64,000 bases of DNA from B75-G9 sp964564905 (GTDB lineage Archaea; Hadarchaeota; Hadarchaeia; Hadarchaeales; Hadarchaeaceae), in contig CAZMCI010000001.1 in NCBI GenBank assembly GCA_964564905.1, positions 14,599-78,598 of the forward strand. Reading direction: 5' to 3'. How positions within the stretch are numbered: position 1 is the first letter of the stretch; every line of letters starts with the position of its first letter. Below are positions 32,328 through 40,932 of this stretch, piece after piece. The position numbers and the translations under genes are program-made. The notes beneath the pieces are model-generated. The model did not search any database. It had not been told where the DNA came from and saw only the letters and a program-made list of their open reading frames with translations.

Positions 32328-33659
32328 ATGGAGTCAGCAGGTGTGCTAAGGTCGAAGCTCTACGCGCTTGAACCCCTCGTCACCAGACTGCCCGAGGTGT
32401 CTGTCCCCAAACGTCACGTGACCTTTAAAGAAAAATTCATGTGGACGGGGATAGTCCTCGTCCTCTTCTTCATCATGACCCAGATTTCACTTTACGGCAT
32501 TCCTCCCGGGCAAGAGGTCTCAGATTTTTTTGGCCAGTTGAGGTTTGTCCTCGCTAGTCACGCTGGAACCCTGATGGAACTTGGAATCGGGCCCATTGTG
32601 ACCGCCGGCATCATCATGCAGCTATTGGTGGGAAGTAAGATAATAGGACTTAACCTCACCGACCACAGAGACCGGGCATTGTTTACAGGTGTCCAGAAGC
32701 TCCTGGCGGTCGGGATGGGTATCTTTGAGGGCGCTATGTTCGTGTTGAGCGGAAGATATGGGGTCGGGCTTGGGGACCCGGCCGGAATCTTCATACTCAT
32801 TCAGCTCGCTCTTGGGGTGATTATCGTGATTTACCTAGATGAGCTTGTCTCGAAATACGGATTCGGAAGCGGCGTGAGTCTCTTCATAGCCGGAGGCGTG
32901 GCGATGACCGTATTCTGGCAGGCGCTGAACCCCATGACCGGGGCCATCCCCAATTTTGTGGGATCCATGCTGGCAGGGGAGAGCATCGGAGACGTGTTTT
33001 TCAGACCCGGCCTCCCCAACATGATGGGAGTGGTGGCGACTGTGGTGGTGTTCCTGGTAGTGGTCTACGCGGAGAGCATGAGGATAGAGATACCGCTCGC
33101 GTATGGCAGGTTCGGCGGGATAAGGGGAAGATACCCCATCAGGTTCCTGTACACCTCGAACATCCCGGTTATCCTCGCCATGACCGTCTTCGCCAACTTC
33201 AGGATGCTGGCCGCCGTGCTGAACGTACCATGGTTATCCTACTACACTACGCCACCAAATGGACTCAGCTCTGTGACGGCGGATCCCCTCCAAGCTGGCG
33301 TGTACACGGTGATCCTAGTTTTGGCAAGCATAGGTTTTTCGCTGCTCTGGGTGAATCTAACAGGTATGGGACCGAGGGATGTGGCCCAGCAGCTTGATCG
33401 ATCCGGAATGCTTATTCCCGGTTTCCGGCGCGACATAAGGGTGATGGAGTGGATTTTACGGAGATATATCCTCGCCACCGCCCTGATGGGTGGGATGTTC
33501 GTTGGGCTGATATCAGCGGGTGCCGATATTATGGGTGCTCTGGGCAGCGGAACCGGGATCCTGCTTACGGTTGGTATTATTTACCGCCTCTACGAGGAGA
33601 TAGCGAGGGAACGCGTGGCTGAGATGTTTCCCGCTGTGAGGAGGTTTTTGGGTGAGTAA
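32328..33659 (+). CDS. secY: Protein translocase channel subunit SecY
   Basis: The ten-helix pore of the Sec translocon, 443 residues. It opens with a helical N-terminus, then KFMWTGIVLVLFFIMTQISLYGIPPGQ (helix 1 and plug region) and LMELGIGPIVTAGIIMQLLVG (helix 2). The cytoplasmic loop IPLAYGRFGGIRGRYPIRFLYTSNIPVIL before helix 7 is typical. ATG at 32328 is preferred; an in-frame GTG at 32319 overlaps the L15 stop. It overlaps the adenylate kinase gene by 8 bases. Confidence 0.97.
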   Translation: MESAGVLRSKLYALEPLVTRLPEVSVPKRHVTFKEKFMWTGIVLVLFFIMTQISLYGIPPGQEVSDFFGQLRFVLASHAGTLMELGIGPIVTAGIIMQLLVGSKIIGLNLTDHRDRALFTGVQKLLAVGMGIFEGAMFVLSGRYGVGLGDPAGIFILIQLALGVIIVIYLDELVSKYGFGSGVSLFIAGGVAMTVFWQALNPMTGAIPNFVGSMLAGESIGDVFFRPGLPNMMGVVATVVVFLVVVYAESMRIEIPLAYGRFGGIRGRYPIRFLYTSNIPVILAMTVFANFRMLAAVLNVPWLSYYTTPPNGLSSVTADPLQAGVYTVILVLASIGFSLLWVNLTGMGPRDVAQQLDRSGMLIPGFRRDIRVMEWILRRYILATALMGGMFVGLISAGADIMGALGSGTGILLTVGIIYRLYEEIARERVAEMFPAVRRFLGE

Positions 33660-34224
33660 AAGGGTTGTCGTGACGGGTGTTCCCGGCTCCGGAAAGACGA
33701 CAGTTCTGGAGAGAGCACTTGCACAGCTCGCTGCCAAGGGGATAAATTACGCAGTCTTGAATTACGGCGACGCGATGCTGGAGCTCATGAAGAAGGAGGG
33801 TATACGGGATCGTGATGACATGCGAAAGGTTCCGACCGAGAGATATCGAGAAATCCAACGGGAGGCGGCCAAGCGTATAGCCCAGGCATCGAAACGGGGT
33901 CCGGTCATCGTGGATACCCACTGTCTCATCAAAAAGCCTGAGGGGTATTATCCCGGCCTGCCGCGGTGGGTGCTGGAAGAGCTCAATCCCGAGTCCATTA
34001 TCATAATAGAAGCGAGCCCGGAGGAAGTCGCTGGACGTCGTGATCGGGACTTGAGTAGGAGGAGGGATAAGGAGGTTGTTCAGATGATAGAGGAGCACCA
34101 AGCGATGAACCGCGCGACCGCCGCTGCTTATGCCGCATTTTCGGGTGCTACGGTGAGGATAATCAAAAATAGGGATAAAAAATTAAACGAGGCGGTGAAT
34201 GAGATGGTCGAGGCGTTGAGGTGA
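33652..34224 (+). CDS. adkA: Adenylate kinase, archaeal type
   Basis: A 190-residue P-loop kinase that interconverts ATP, AMP and ADP. The P-loop GVPGSGKTT lies near residue 9, followed by NYGDAMLELMKKEGIRDRDDMRKV, the motif DTHCLIKKPEGYYPGLP and the lid RRDRDLSRRRDKE, all of the short archaeal form. It starts at GTG inside the end of secY, the standard place. Confidence 0.96.
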   Translation: MSKRVVVTGVPGSGKTTVLERALAQLAAKGINYAVLNYGDAMLELMKKEGIRDRDDMRKVPTERYREIQREAAKRIAQASKRGPVIVDTHCLIKKPEGYYPGLPRWVLEELNPESIIIIEASPEEVAGRRDRDLSRRRDKEVVQMIEEHQAMNRATAAAYAAFSGATVRIIKNRDKKLNEAVNEMVEALR

Positions 34225-34228
34225 GCTT

Positions 34229-35038
34229 GTGAAAAAGGGGATAGCGGTCCTAATAGCGGCGATATTGGTGCTCGCTGTTCACGGCGACGTTCAGGCTCAG
34301 GAGGAAAATCACCAAGCTGATCTGTTCACCTTGGTGAACAAACTGGACACGTCCATCACCTCGCTGAGGCGGGGAGACACGGATGGCGCTTCCGCGCTCA
34401 TCTCTGAGGCATCGGATATATATCAGGCAGATTTCAGCCCGAGGATTGAAAATATCGACAACTCACTCGACTCGCGGATCGAGGAGGCTTTCGCCTCTCT
34501 TAAACAGGAACCCACGGAAAACGGAATTTTTGCGCTTAAAAACGATGTTCTTCAGGCCGCAGGTTTGATCGGTGTTTTTCTATCCCCGATCTACTCATAT
34601 TCCATGTTCATCATTCTGGTCATCGCATTGGTGGCATCCCTACTCGTCACCCTTCTCAACAAGTGGCTGGTCAACTGGAGCTTTGTAAAGGAAAGCAGGG
34701 CCAAGATGTCCGAGTTTCAGAAGGAGCTCCGTGAGGCCAGAAGCAAGCGGGATATGAAGCAGCTTCACAGGATCCAGCAACGGCAGGGCGAGATCCTCAA
34801 GCTTCAGAGTGAAATGTTCAAACAGACGCTCAAGCCGACCATCATATACCTCATCCCCCTCATGCTCCTCTGGATGATCCTGCTCGGCGTGTACGCTGGG
34901 TGGGTGGTTGCTTGGCTGCCGTTCACCATAGACCTTCCGATCTTCGGACGGTTGGTGGCGTTTGGAGTGGGTTGGTGGTACTTCATCTCATACATGGGGT
35001 TCTCCCAGATATTCAGGAAAATTTTAATCGGGGATTGA
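34229..35038 (+). CDS. DUF106 membrane protein (Oxa1/EMC3-like insertase) with extra N-terminal domain
   Basis: A 269-residue member of the archaeal DUF106 family, related to YidC/Oxa1, EMC3 and TMCO1 insertases. The core has a hydrophobic helix at about 127-150, a cytoplasmic coiled coil (WSFVKESRAKMSEFQKELREARSKRDMKQLHRIQQRQGEI) and two C-terminal membrane helices (about 202-225 and 238-258). Unusually, a signal peptide (KKGIAVLIAAILVLAVHGDVQA) and a helical region of about 100 residues precede the core. Its place beside secY fits a role in membrane protein insertion. GTG start. Confidence 0.87.
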   Translation: MKKGIAVLIAAILVLAVHGDVQAQEENHQADLFTLVNKLDTSITSLRRGDTDGASALISEASDIYQADFSPRIENIDNSLDSRIEEAFASLKQEPTENGIFALKNDVLQAAGLIGVFLSPIYSYSMFIILVIALVASLLVTLLNKWLVNWSFVKESRAKMSEFQKELREARSKRDMKQLHRIQQRQGEILKLQSEMFKQTLKPTIIYLIPLMLLWMILLGVYAGWVVAWLPFTIDLPIFGRLVAFGVGWWYFISYMGFSQIFRKILIGD

Positions 35039-35039
35039 G

Positions 35040-35306
35040 ATGCCCGAGCGAAGATACAGGACAAAAGGATATAAGCGTCGATCAGTCCGGAGCACCGGAG
35101 GACGAGTTGTCTGGCATTACAAGAATGCCCGTCCGGGACCGGCCAGATGTGCTTCATGCGGCCGAGTTTTGGGTGGTGTCCCACGCTTGAGAGGGAGCGC
35201 TATGCGGTCCCTTCCTCGGAGTTCAAGAATGCCGAACCGTCCGTTTGGCGGGTATCTGTGCCCGGCGTGCGCACGCAGGTCCATCAAAGAAACGGTCAGA
35301 ACGTGA
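35040..35306 (+). CDS. rpl34e: Ribosomal protein eL34
   Basis: An 88-residue archaeal/eukaryotic protein: PERRYRTKGYKRRSVRSTGGRVVWHYKNARPGPARCASCGRVLGG, then NRPFGGYLCPACARRSIKE. The four cysteines form a zinc site. It starts one base after the DUF106 stop. Confidence 0.96.
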   Translation: MPERRYRTKGYKRRSVRSTGGRVVWHYKNARPGPARCASCGRVLGGVPRLRGSAMRSLPRSSRMPNRPFGGYLCPACARRSIKETVRT

Positions 35307-35311
35307 ATTCC

Positions 35312-35878
35312 ATGGTGGTCGTGGCGATAAGCGGTTCGTCCGGGACCGGCAAGACGACCGTGGCCAGGTATCTTGTAAAGGAGTTTGGGCTCAAATACGT
35401 GTGTGCTGGAACCATTTTCAGAAAACTTGCGGAGGAAAAAGGAATGACGCTCGAGGAGTTCTCCAGATACGTGGAGCGGCATCCGGAGATCGACAGGATG
35501 ATCGACCGACGCACCGTGGAGGCCGCTAGGGAAAAGAACGTGCTCATCGACGCCCGTCTGGCGGGCTGGATGGCGAAAAAAGCGGATGTGAAAATTTTGC
35601 TTACGGCGCCTCTCGAGGTGAGGGTCAGACGAATATCTCAGCGAGAGGGACGCAGGCATGATGAGGTGCTGAGGGAAACCGTAGTACGGGAGCGGAGCGA
35701 ACGGAGACGTTTCAAAAAAATTTACGGTATCGATGTGGGCGATCATTCGTCTTTTGATCTTATCCTCAATACCGCACGTCTCTCAGTTCGCGAGACCGTG
35801 GGGATATCTAAATCCGCGATCGACCTCATTCGCAGGCGGAAGGCCGAACAACGAAATGGCGTTAGGAAATATTCATGA
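35312..35878 (+). CDS. cmk: Cytidylate kinase, archaeal type
   Basis: A 188-residue kinase that phosphorylates CMP and dCMP. The P-loop SGSSGTGKTT is at residues 7-16, followed by YVCAGTIFRKLAEEKGMTLEEFSRYVERHPEID and IDARLAGWMAKKADVKILLTAPLEVRVRRISQREGR. The frame is open upstream through L34e; ATG at 35312 fits the family N-terminus, with GTG at 35303 (overlapping the L34e stop) as the alternative. Confidence 0.93.
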   Translation: MVVVAISGSSGTGKTTVARYLVKEFGLKYVCAGTIFRKLAEEKGMTLEEFSRYVERHPEIDRMIDRRTVEAAREKNVLIDARLAGWMAKKADVKILLTAPLEVRVRRISQREGRRHDEVLRETVVRERSERRRFKKIYGIDVGDHSSFDLILNTARLSVRETVGISKSAIDLIRRRKAEQRNGVRKYS

Positions 35879-37425
35879 AAAATTTTTCCACGAGAGCCGT
35901 CTTACCCATTTTGGCGGTCCTGCTCATCTCAAGTGCTCTGCTAATTCTTGGATGGAAGGAAGAGCCTCCGCTTGAAATCACTGCTACAGAGAGCCATCAT
36001 GCGATCCGGAATACCGGAGAAATGATAACAGGCACGGTTTTGGGCATGTTGAACGAGGATGAACTTGAACTTACAGACGGGGACATCGAGCTCCTCAATT
36101 CTGCGGTGGACCTGCTCACACGTTCCAAGGCCGCATTCTATGCCGGGAATTACCCCACAGCCAAGGAGTTGGCTGATAACTCAAGACAGTTGATGGAACA
36201 GTTGAAACAATCGTTGAAGATATCGGAGACGAGTATGGATGACCTTTACGTAGCTCCCCCCAACGGCGGAATTACAAAGTACAAGGGCGTGTGGACCCAT
36301 TCCATCGAGGCAATGCGGGATATGTTGATGAACGTGGAGAACCTGAAGCGGATGGGTGTGAATTTTATCACCGTGACCCTGGATGTCGAGATGGATGAGA
36401 ATGGGAACATGCATGTCGTTGGAGGTAACGATGCTCTGTTTTACATAATGGCATACCATCGGTGTGGGTTCAGGGTTCTTCTCATGCTGGATCCGTGCCA
36501 TCCGACGTTTGTGAATGGGTTTGAGTGGGAGCTGGGAGACAACAGCGCCTTGGTGAGAAGGGGCCCTGAGATCTTGGAAAATCTCACACCGCTGGTGATG
36601 GAATGGGCCGAGATCGCGGAGAAGTATGGAGTAGAGATGTACTCTCCCGTGAACGAGACACAGACCTTCGTCCGTAGCTCGGAAGAGGCGTCGCAGTGGG
36701 CACAGAAGATATTGCCGGGGCTCCGGGAGAGGTATGGGGGGAAGCTGGTTCTCAGGAGCCATGGCGGAGCTGAGTTCAATTCATTTGAGCCGAATGCCAG
36801 TGGGTATGACCTAGTCGCCCTGAGCGGATGTTCTACTTGGCAGCCACTCGAATCTTGGCGGGCGCATCTGAGGGAACAGTTGGACAACTTGGTCTCCATG
36901 GTTGAAAGGGATGGATGCGATAACGGAATCCTCCTTGATTTCGGCTCCACATATCTTGGCGGATCTTGGTGCGAGCCATCAGCGGTACAGCCACTGACCG
37001 AGGAGGTTCAAGCTCAGGCGTTGCAGATGCTGTTCGAGGATGGGTGGGAGAGGACCAAAGGCTTTTTCCTGCCGGTGGGGCAGGGATGGAGCTTCATTGG
37101 GCACCCGGCGGAAAATGTGGTTGGGGAGTGGTACGGGGAAAGCGGAACGCTCCCTATAAAACCCGTGGACAAGATATGGAACAACCCGCATCTCCTCAAA
37201 CTTGTTGAAAAGGTCCTCTCTCCGGAAAAGAGACCGTTTTACCACTGGACGTACTCAAATGGGGTGCATGTGGATAACCAAAACCCCGGACCGAACGGTT
37301 GTACGAGTGCGGAAGAATGCGACGAATATGCGCTGGCCCACGAGAAGGAGTGCGATGAATGGTTGATGGAAAGGGGTATCGAGGGTTATGGGAGCAACTT
37401 TTTTGTAGAGTGTTACACAGAATGA
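35875..37425 (+). CDS. Exported glycoside hydrolase-like TIM-barrel protein
   Basis: A 516-residue protein with an N-terminal membrane anchor (residues 8-26), a helical stalk (about 40-115), and a TIM-barrel-like domain from about 138. Barrel features include NLKRMGVNFITVTLDVEM, CGFRVLLMLDPCHP and VEMYSPVNETQTF, where Asn260-Glu261 matches the Asn-Glu acid/base position of clan GH-A glycosidases. I cannot point to the second catalytic Glu with confidence. It would act outside the cell. Its ATG overlaps the cmk stop, so it is embedded in the ribosomal superoperon, an unusual place. Substrate unknown. Confidence 0.65.
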   Translation: MKNFSTRAVLPILAVLLISSALLILGWKEEPPLEITATESHHAIRNTGEMITGTVLGMLNEDELELTDGDIELLNSAVDLLTRSKAAFYAGNYPTAKELADNSRQLMEQLKQSLKISETSMDDLYVAPPNGGITKYKGVWTHSIEAMRDMLMNVENLKRMGVNFITVTLDVEMDENGNMHVVGGNDALFYIMAYHRCGFRVLLMLDPCHPTFVNGFEWELGDNSALVRRGPEILENLTPLVMEWAEIAEKYGVEMYSPVNETQTFVRSSEEASQWAQKILPGLRERYGGKLVLRSHGGAEFNSFEPNASGYDLVALSGCSTWQPLESWRAHLREQLDNLVSMVERDGCDNGILLDFGSTYLGGSWCEPSAVQPLTEEVQAQALQMLFEDGWERTKGFFLPVGQGWSFIGHPAENVVGEWYGESGTLPIKPVDKIWNNPHLLKLVEKVLSPEKRPFYHWTYSNGVHVDNQNPGPNGCTSAEECDEYALAHEKECDEWLMERGIEGYGSNFFVECYTE

Positions 37426-37451
37426 AGGACAAGACTTGGTGAGGTGTGGAA

Positions 37452-37679
37452 ATGGTCGTGGATGTTGGACGGGTGTGCGTGAAGACAGTGGGGCATGAGG
37501 CAGGCAAACGATGCGTGGTTGTCGAGGTTTTGGACGGCACCTTCGTGGTGGTGACCGGTCCGAAGGTAAAGCGAAGGCGCTGCAACATTGCCCACCTCGA
37601 GCCTACTGACAAAAAACTGGAGATCAGGGAGGGGGCCTCGGACGAAGAGGTAAAGCGGGCTCTCGAGGCTTTGGGTTAA
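37452..37679 (+). CDS. rpl14e: Ribosomal protein eL14
   Basis: A 75-residue KOW-type protein: VVDVGRVCVKTVGHEAGKRCVVVEVLDGTFVVVTGPKVKRRRCNIAHLEPTDKKLEI. Archaeal length. ATG at 37452 is preferred to GTG at 37446. In many archaea it sits between cmk and cbf5; here the glycosidase-like gene intervenes. Confidence 0.95.
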   Translation: MVVDVGRVCVKTVGHEAGKRCVVVEVLDGTFVVVTGPKVKRRRCNIAHLEPTDKKLEIREGASDEEVKRALEALG

Positions 37680-37683
37680 GCTG

Positions 37684-38676
37684 GTGTCTGGATTGGGCAA
37701 ACTACCTTCGGATGTAAAACGGGAAGTCCTCGTCCGGGCGCACGATGTGACGGATCCAGAGCACGGATATAAACCCTCAGAACGCCCCGTTCGAGAACAT
37801 CTCCGACTGGGCATTGTCAATCTCGACAAGCCTCCCGGCCCCACCTCCCACGAAATAGTGGCCTGGATAAAACAAGTGCTCGGCCTGCGTAGAGCAGGCC
37901 ACGGAGGCACGCTTGATCCCAAGGTGAGCGGAGTGCTTCCCATCGCACTCGAGGACGCGACGAAAATAGTTCAGGTTCTTCTGCCGGCGGGAAAGGAGTA
38001 CGTATGCGTGATGCACCTCCATGGCGATGTTTCCAATTCTCGTCTGGAGAAAGTCCTCAAAGAGTTTGAGGGTGAGATATTTCAGCGTCCGCCCCTCCGC
38101 GCGGCCGTCAAACGGCAACTGCGCACGCGGCATGTTTATTACATCGAACTTCTCGAGCGGGAAGGTCGCGATGTGCTCATGCGAGTCGGGTGCGAGGCGG
38201 GAACCTACCTCAGGAAAATATGTTTTGACATCGGGGAAGCGCTGGGATGCGGTGCCCACATGCGTGAGCTCCGGAGGACCAGGACAGGTCCATTTCGAGA
38301 GGAATCGGCGGTGAGATTTCACGATCTGGCTGACGCTTACGCATTTTGGCGTGAGGAGGGCGATGAGAAAAGGTTGCGTGAGGTGGTGCTGCCCGTGGAG
38401 GCCGCCGTGGAGCACCTGCCGAAACTCATCGTCAGGGATGGGGCCGTGGATGCCCTCTGCCACGGAGCTAGGTTAGCGGCCCCCGGAGTGCTTGTGCTTG
38501 ACACGGGGATCTCAGTTGGAGACCTCATCGCAATTTTTACCCTGAAGGGAGAGCTGGTCGGGTTGGCAAGGGCGACGATGGACTCAAGACAGATCTACGA
38601 GGCAGAGCACGGAATCGTCGCCAAACCTGAGCGGGTGGTGATGTCCCCCGGGGTCTACCCGAGAAAGTGGAAATAG
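37684..38676 (+). CDS. cbf5: tRNA/rRNA pseudouridine synthase Cbf5
   Basis: A 330-residue TruB/Cbf5 enzyme, catalytic subunit of H/ACA RNPs (with Nop10, Gar1 and L7Ae) and also able to modify tRNA U55. The catalytic Asp is in GHGGTLDPKVSGVLPIAL. The KRQLRTRHVYYIELLEREGRDVLMRV block and a C-terminal PUA domain (GDLIAIFTLKGELVGLARATMDS) follow. GTG start at 37684, 4 bases after L14e. It ends the superoperon. Confidence 0.96.
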   Translation: MSGLGKLPSDVKREVLVRAHDVTDPEHGYKPSERPVREHLRLGIVNLDKPPGPTSHEIVAWIKQVLGLRRAGHGGTLDPKVSGVLPIALEDATKIVQVLLPAGKEYVCVMHLHGDVSNSRLEKVLKEFEGEIFQRPPLRAAVKRQLRTRHVYYIELLEREGRDVLMRVGCEAGTYLRKICFDIGEALGCGAHMRELRRTRTGPFREESAVRFHDLADAYAFWREEGDEKRLREVVLPVEAAVEHLPKLIVRDGAVDALCHGARLAAPGVLVLDTGISVGDLIAIFTLKGELVGLARATMDSRQIYEAEHGIVAKPERVVMSPGVYPRKWK

Positions 38677-38724
38677 TTTTCAAGATCTAAGTGGATATAG
38701 GGGCTGTGACTCAGTTAATTCGGT

Positions 38725-38825
38725 GCCGGGGTGCCTGAATCTGGTTAAAGGGCACGCCTGGAGTCGCTGACCGAAAGCGTGTGGCCCTCTGGGCCTTCAG
38801 GGTTCAAATCCCTGCCCCGGCGCCA
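38725..38825 (+). tRNA. tRNA-Ser, class II, with extra bases in the anticodon loop
   Basis: Acceptor GCCGGGG (38725-38731) pairs with CCCCGGC, followed by G73 and an encoded CCA. The T-arm is CAGGG TTCAAAT CCCTG and there is a long variable arm TGGCCC-TCT-GGGCCT, so this is class II; G73 points to serine rather than leucine. The anticodon stem CACGC/GCGTG encloses 19 bases instead of 7. A 12-base intron would restore the loop; removing it at the obvious places gives anticodon GGA, or less likely CGA. I could not confirm a textbook bulge-helix-bulge. Confidence 0.85.
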
Positions 38826-38882
38826 CAGGACCACCGATGAAAAACTATTAAACGTCAGGCAGGAAGCAACTTCTGTGGTCAC

Positions 38883-40319
38883 ATGCAACAAAAAGGTGTT
38901 ACCACAGTTGCAGTTGGGATTGTTGTGGTCGCGATTATCCTTGGGGTGGTGGTTGCTTGGTCCTTGATGGAGAGACCCACAGAAGAAGGGGGGGAGGTGA
39001 GTGAGATAGATTTCGGGGGTGTCACTTCGGCCATCGCGGTCGGACATGATAAGATAGATATCGAATGGACGCCGCTCACACCTGCAGAAAACTACTTTTA
39101 TCGGGTTTACATCTCCACGACCTCCGGCGCCCAGAATTTCGATACTCCCGCGTTTTCAACCGCATTCGGGGCCTCATCCTGTCGGCTTACCGGTCTGGAG
39201 GCGGGAACTACCTATTACATCGTGGTTAGGGCTTTTCTCGCTTCCGGAGATTCGGTGGATACGAACACCGTCGAGGCACACACGACCACAGAAACAAATG
39301 AGGGGTGGGAGGTGGAGCATGTGGATGACTCCGTGGACGATGTGGGTCTTTACACCTGCCTGAAAGTGGACAGCAGTGATAACTGGAACATTTTTTACAC
39401 GAACGCCACCGACAACCAGATCTGGATGGTCGGACCAGAGGCCGCTCCTCCGTATTTCATGCCTAGACCATTCTCCAAGTCAGGCTTGACCTATCGGCCG
39501 TTTGTCGACATTGCAGATGATGATCACTTTGAGCTCGTCTATTACAGCATCTCGGACAATGCTCTCTATTTCGCCGAGCAGACGATCAAGGACATCGGGG
39601 TGAGCGGGACCTACTGCGACACCCAGATCACGAGCGGCGAGGCGGGCCGTCACGCCTCCATGAAAATAGACTCCTCCGGGAACCGGCTGGTGGCCTTCTA
39701 CGATTCCGAGAGCGGCGATCTGAAATACGTGGAGATCTCCAGCGACGGGACGGTAGGAACCGTGAGCACCGTGGACTCGGACGGGAATGTCGGGCAGTAC
39801 TGCTCGCTCGCGATCGACCCCTCTACGGACCTTCCGCGGGTGAGCTATTACGACGCCACCAATCAGGACCTAAAATATGCCGTGAAAATGGCTGACGGTA
39901 GCTGGACGGTCCAAACTATAGACTCCAACGGCGATGTGGGACGTTATTCATCTTTGGCAATCGATTCATCCGGCGCGGCCTACGTGGCATATCACGATGC
40001 ATCCGCCAAAAGCTTGAAACTAGCCACAAAAGATGGCGCCGCTTGGACGATAGAGAATATCGACAATGAGGGCAACGTCGGGGAGTATTGCTCACTGGCT
40101 CTGGATCCTCAGGGAAACCTTGGGATAAGCTATTACGATGCCACCAACGGAGATTTGAAATATGCCAAGGGGAAGTCCGGGCTTTGGAGTATTCAAACCG
40201 TGGTGGCAAACGATGACGTCGGCAGATATTCTTCACTGGGCTTTACCTCAAATGAGAGAGCAGTTATCAGTTATTACGATGCTTCTAGGGGGGACCTGTG
40301 GGTCGCAAGGGAAATTTAG
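38883..40319 (+). CDS. Exported beta-propeller protein with FN3 domain and pilin-like leader
   Basis: A 478-residue surface protein. The start QQKGVTTVAVGIVVVAIILGVVVAW resembles an archaeal class III (pilin-type) signal, with Lys-Gly just before the hydrophobic segment. Residues about 45-135 form a fibronectin III-like domain (IEWTPLTPAENYFYRVYI ... LEAGTTYYIVVRA). From about 140 come six or seven repeats of about 45-50 residues with the theme VGxYxSLAIDxxGxxxxSYYDAxxxDLKYA, expected to make a beta-propeller. Ligand unknown. It lies alone between a tRNA and the S13 operon. Confidence 0.75.
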   Translation: MQQKGVTTVAVGIVVVAIILGVVVAWSLMERPTEEGGEVSEIDFGGVTSAIAVGHDKIDIEWTPLTPAENYFYRVYISTTSGAQNFDTPAFSTAFGASSCRLTGLEAGTTYYIVVRAFLASGDSVDTNTVEAHTTTETNEGWEVEHVDDSVDDVGLYTCLKVDSSDNWNIFYTNATDNQIWMVGPEAAPPYFMPRPFSKSGLTYRPFVDIADDDHFELVYYSISDNALYFAEQTIKDIGVSGTYCDTQITSGEAGRHASMKIDSSGNRLVAFYDSESGDLKYVEISSDGTVGTVSTVDSDGNVGQYCSLAIDPSTDLPRVSYYDATNQDLKYAVKMADGSWTVQTIDSNGDVGRYSSLAIDSSGAAYVAYHDASAKSLKLATKDGAAWTIENIDNEGNVGEYCSLALDPQGNLGISYYDATNGDLKYAKGKSGLWSIQTVVANDDVGRYSSLGFTSNERAVISYYDASRGDLWVAREI

Positions 40320-40385
40320 GAGTCCAGAGGTCGGTCGAGCTACATCATAAGGTCTGGGGAGTCGGTTATCTGACCATCGCAATCG

Positions 40386-40394
40386 CCTTAAATC
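40386..40394 (+). promoter_or_regulatory. Putative TATA box for the S13 operon
   Basis: CCTTAAATC lies 35-43 bases before the S13 ATG, in the 109-base gap after the propeller gene, at a distance expected for an archaeal promoter with a short leader. GGATCAGG near the start may serve as the ribosome-binding site. Inferred. Confidence 0.4.
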
Positions 40395-40428
40395 AGCCGA
40401 ACCAATGTAGAAAAGGCTCGGGATCAGG

Positions 40429-40932
40429 ATGAGTGAAGAATTCAAGCATATAGTGAGAATAGCAGGGAAGGACCTATCGGGCGAGAAGAGGGTTCAGCTA
40501 GCGCTCTCTGACCTGAAGGGTGTAAATGTAAATTATGCTAGGGCTGTGGCATATGCTGCAAACGTTGACCCGTTCACGAAGCTGGGAGAGCTCACAGAAG
40601 AGCAGATTCAGCTGGTCGAGAAAATTTTGAAAAATCCCGCTGAGCATGGGATCCCTACCTGGATGCTCAACCGCAGGAAAGATTTTGAGACGGGGAGAGA
40701 TCTTCACCTAGTCGGAACGGATGTGGATATCGCCGTGCGTTCTGACATCGGCAGGGAACGACGAATCCGGAGTCGCAGGGGGATCAGGCACGAGCTTGGA
40801 CTGCCGGTGCGCGGACAGCGTACCCGTACTACCGGAAGAAAGGGCCTCGTGGTTGGTGTGAAGCGCAAGGAGGTCCGGATTCGAGAGGAGGCAGCCAAGG
40901 CATCCAAGGAAAAAAAGGGGAAGAATGAATGA
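40429..40932 (+). CDS. rps13: Ribosomal protein uS13
   Basis: A 167-residue head protein: EFKHIVRIAGKDLSGEKRVQLALSDLKGVNVNYARAVAYAANVD and RRIRSRRGIRHELGLPVRGQRTRTTGRKG. The lysine-rich end is typical of archaea. Its stop overlaps the S4 start. Confidence 0.97.
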   Translation: MSEEFKHIVRIAGKDLSGEKRVQLALSDLKGVNVNYARAVAYAANVDPFTKLGELTEEQIQLVEKILKNPAEHGIPTWMLNRRKDFETGRDLHLVGTDVDIAVRSDIGRERRIRSRRGIRHELGLPVRGQRTRTTGRKGLVVGVKRKEVRIREEAAKASKEKKGKNE

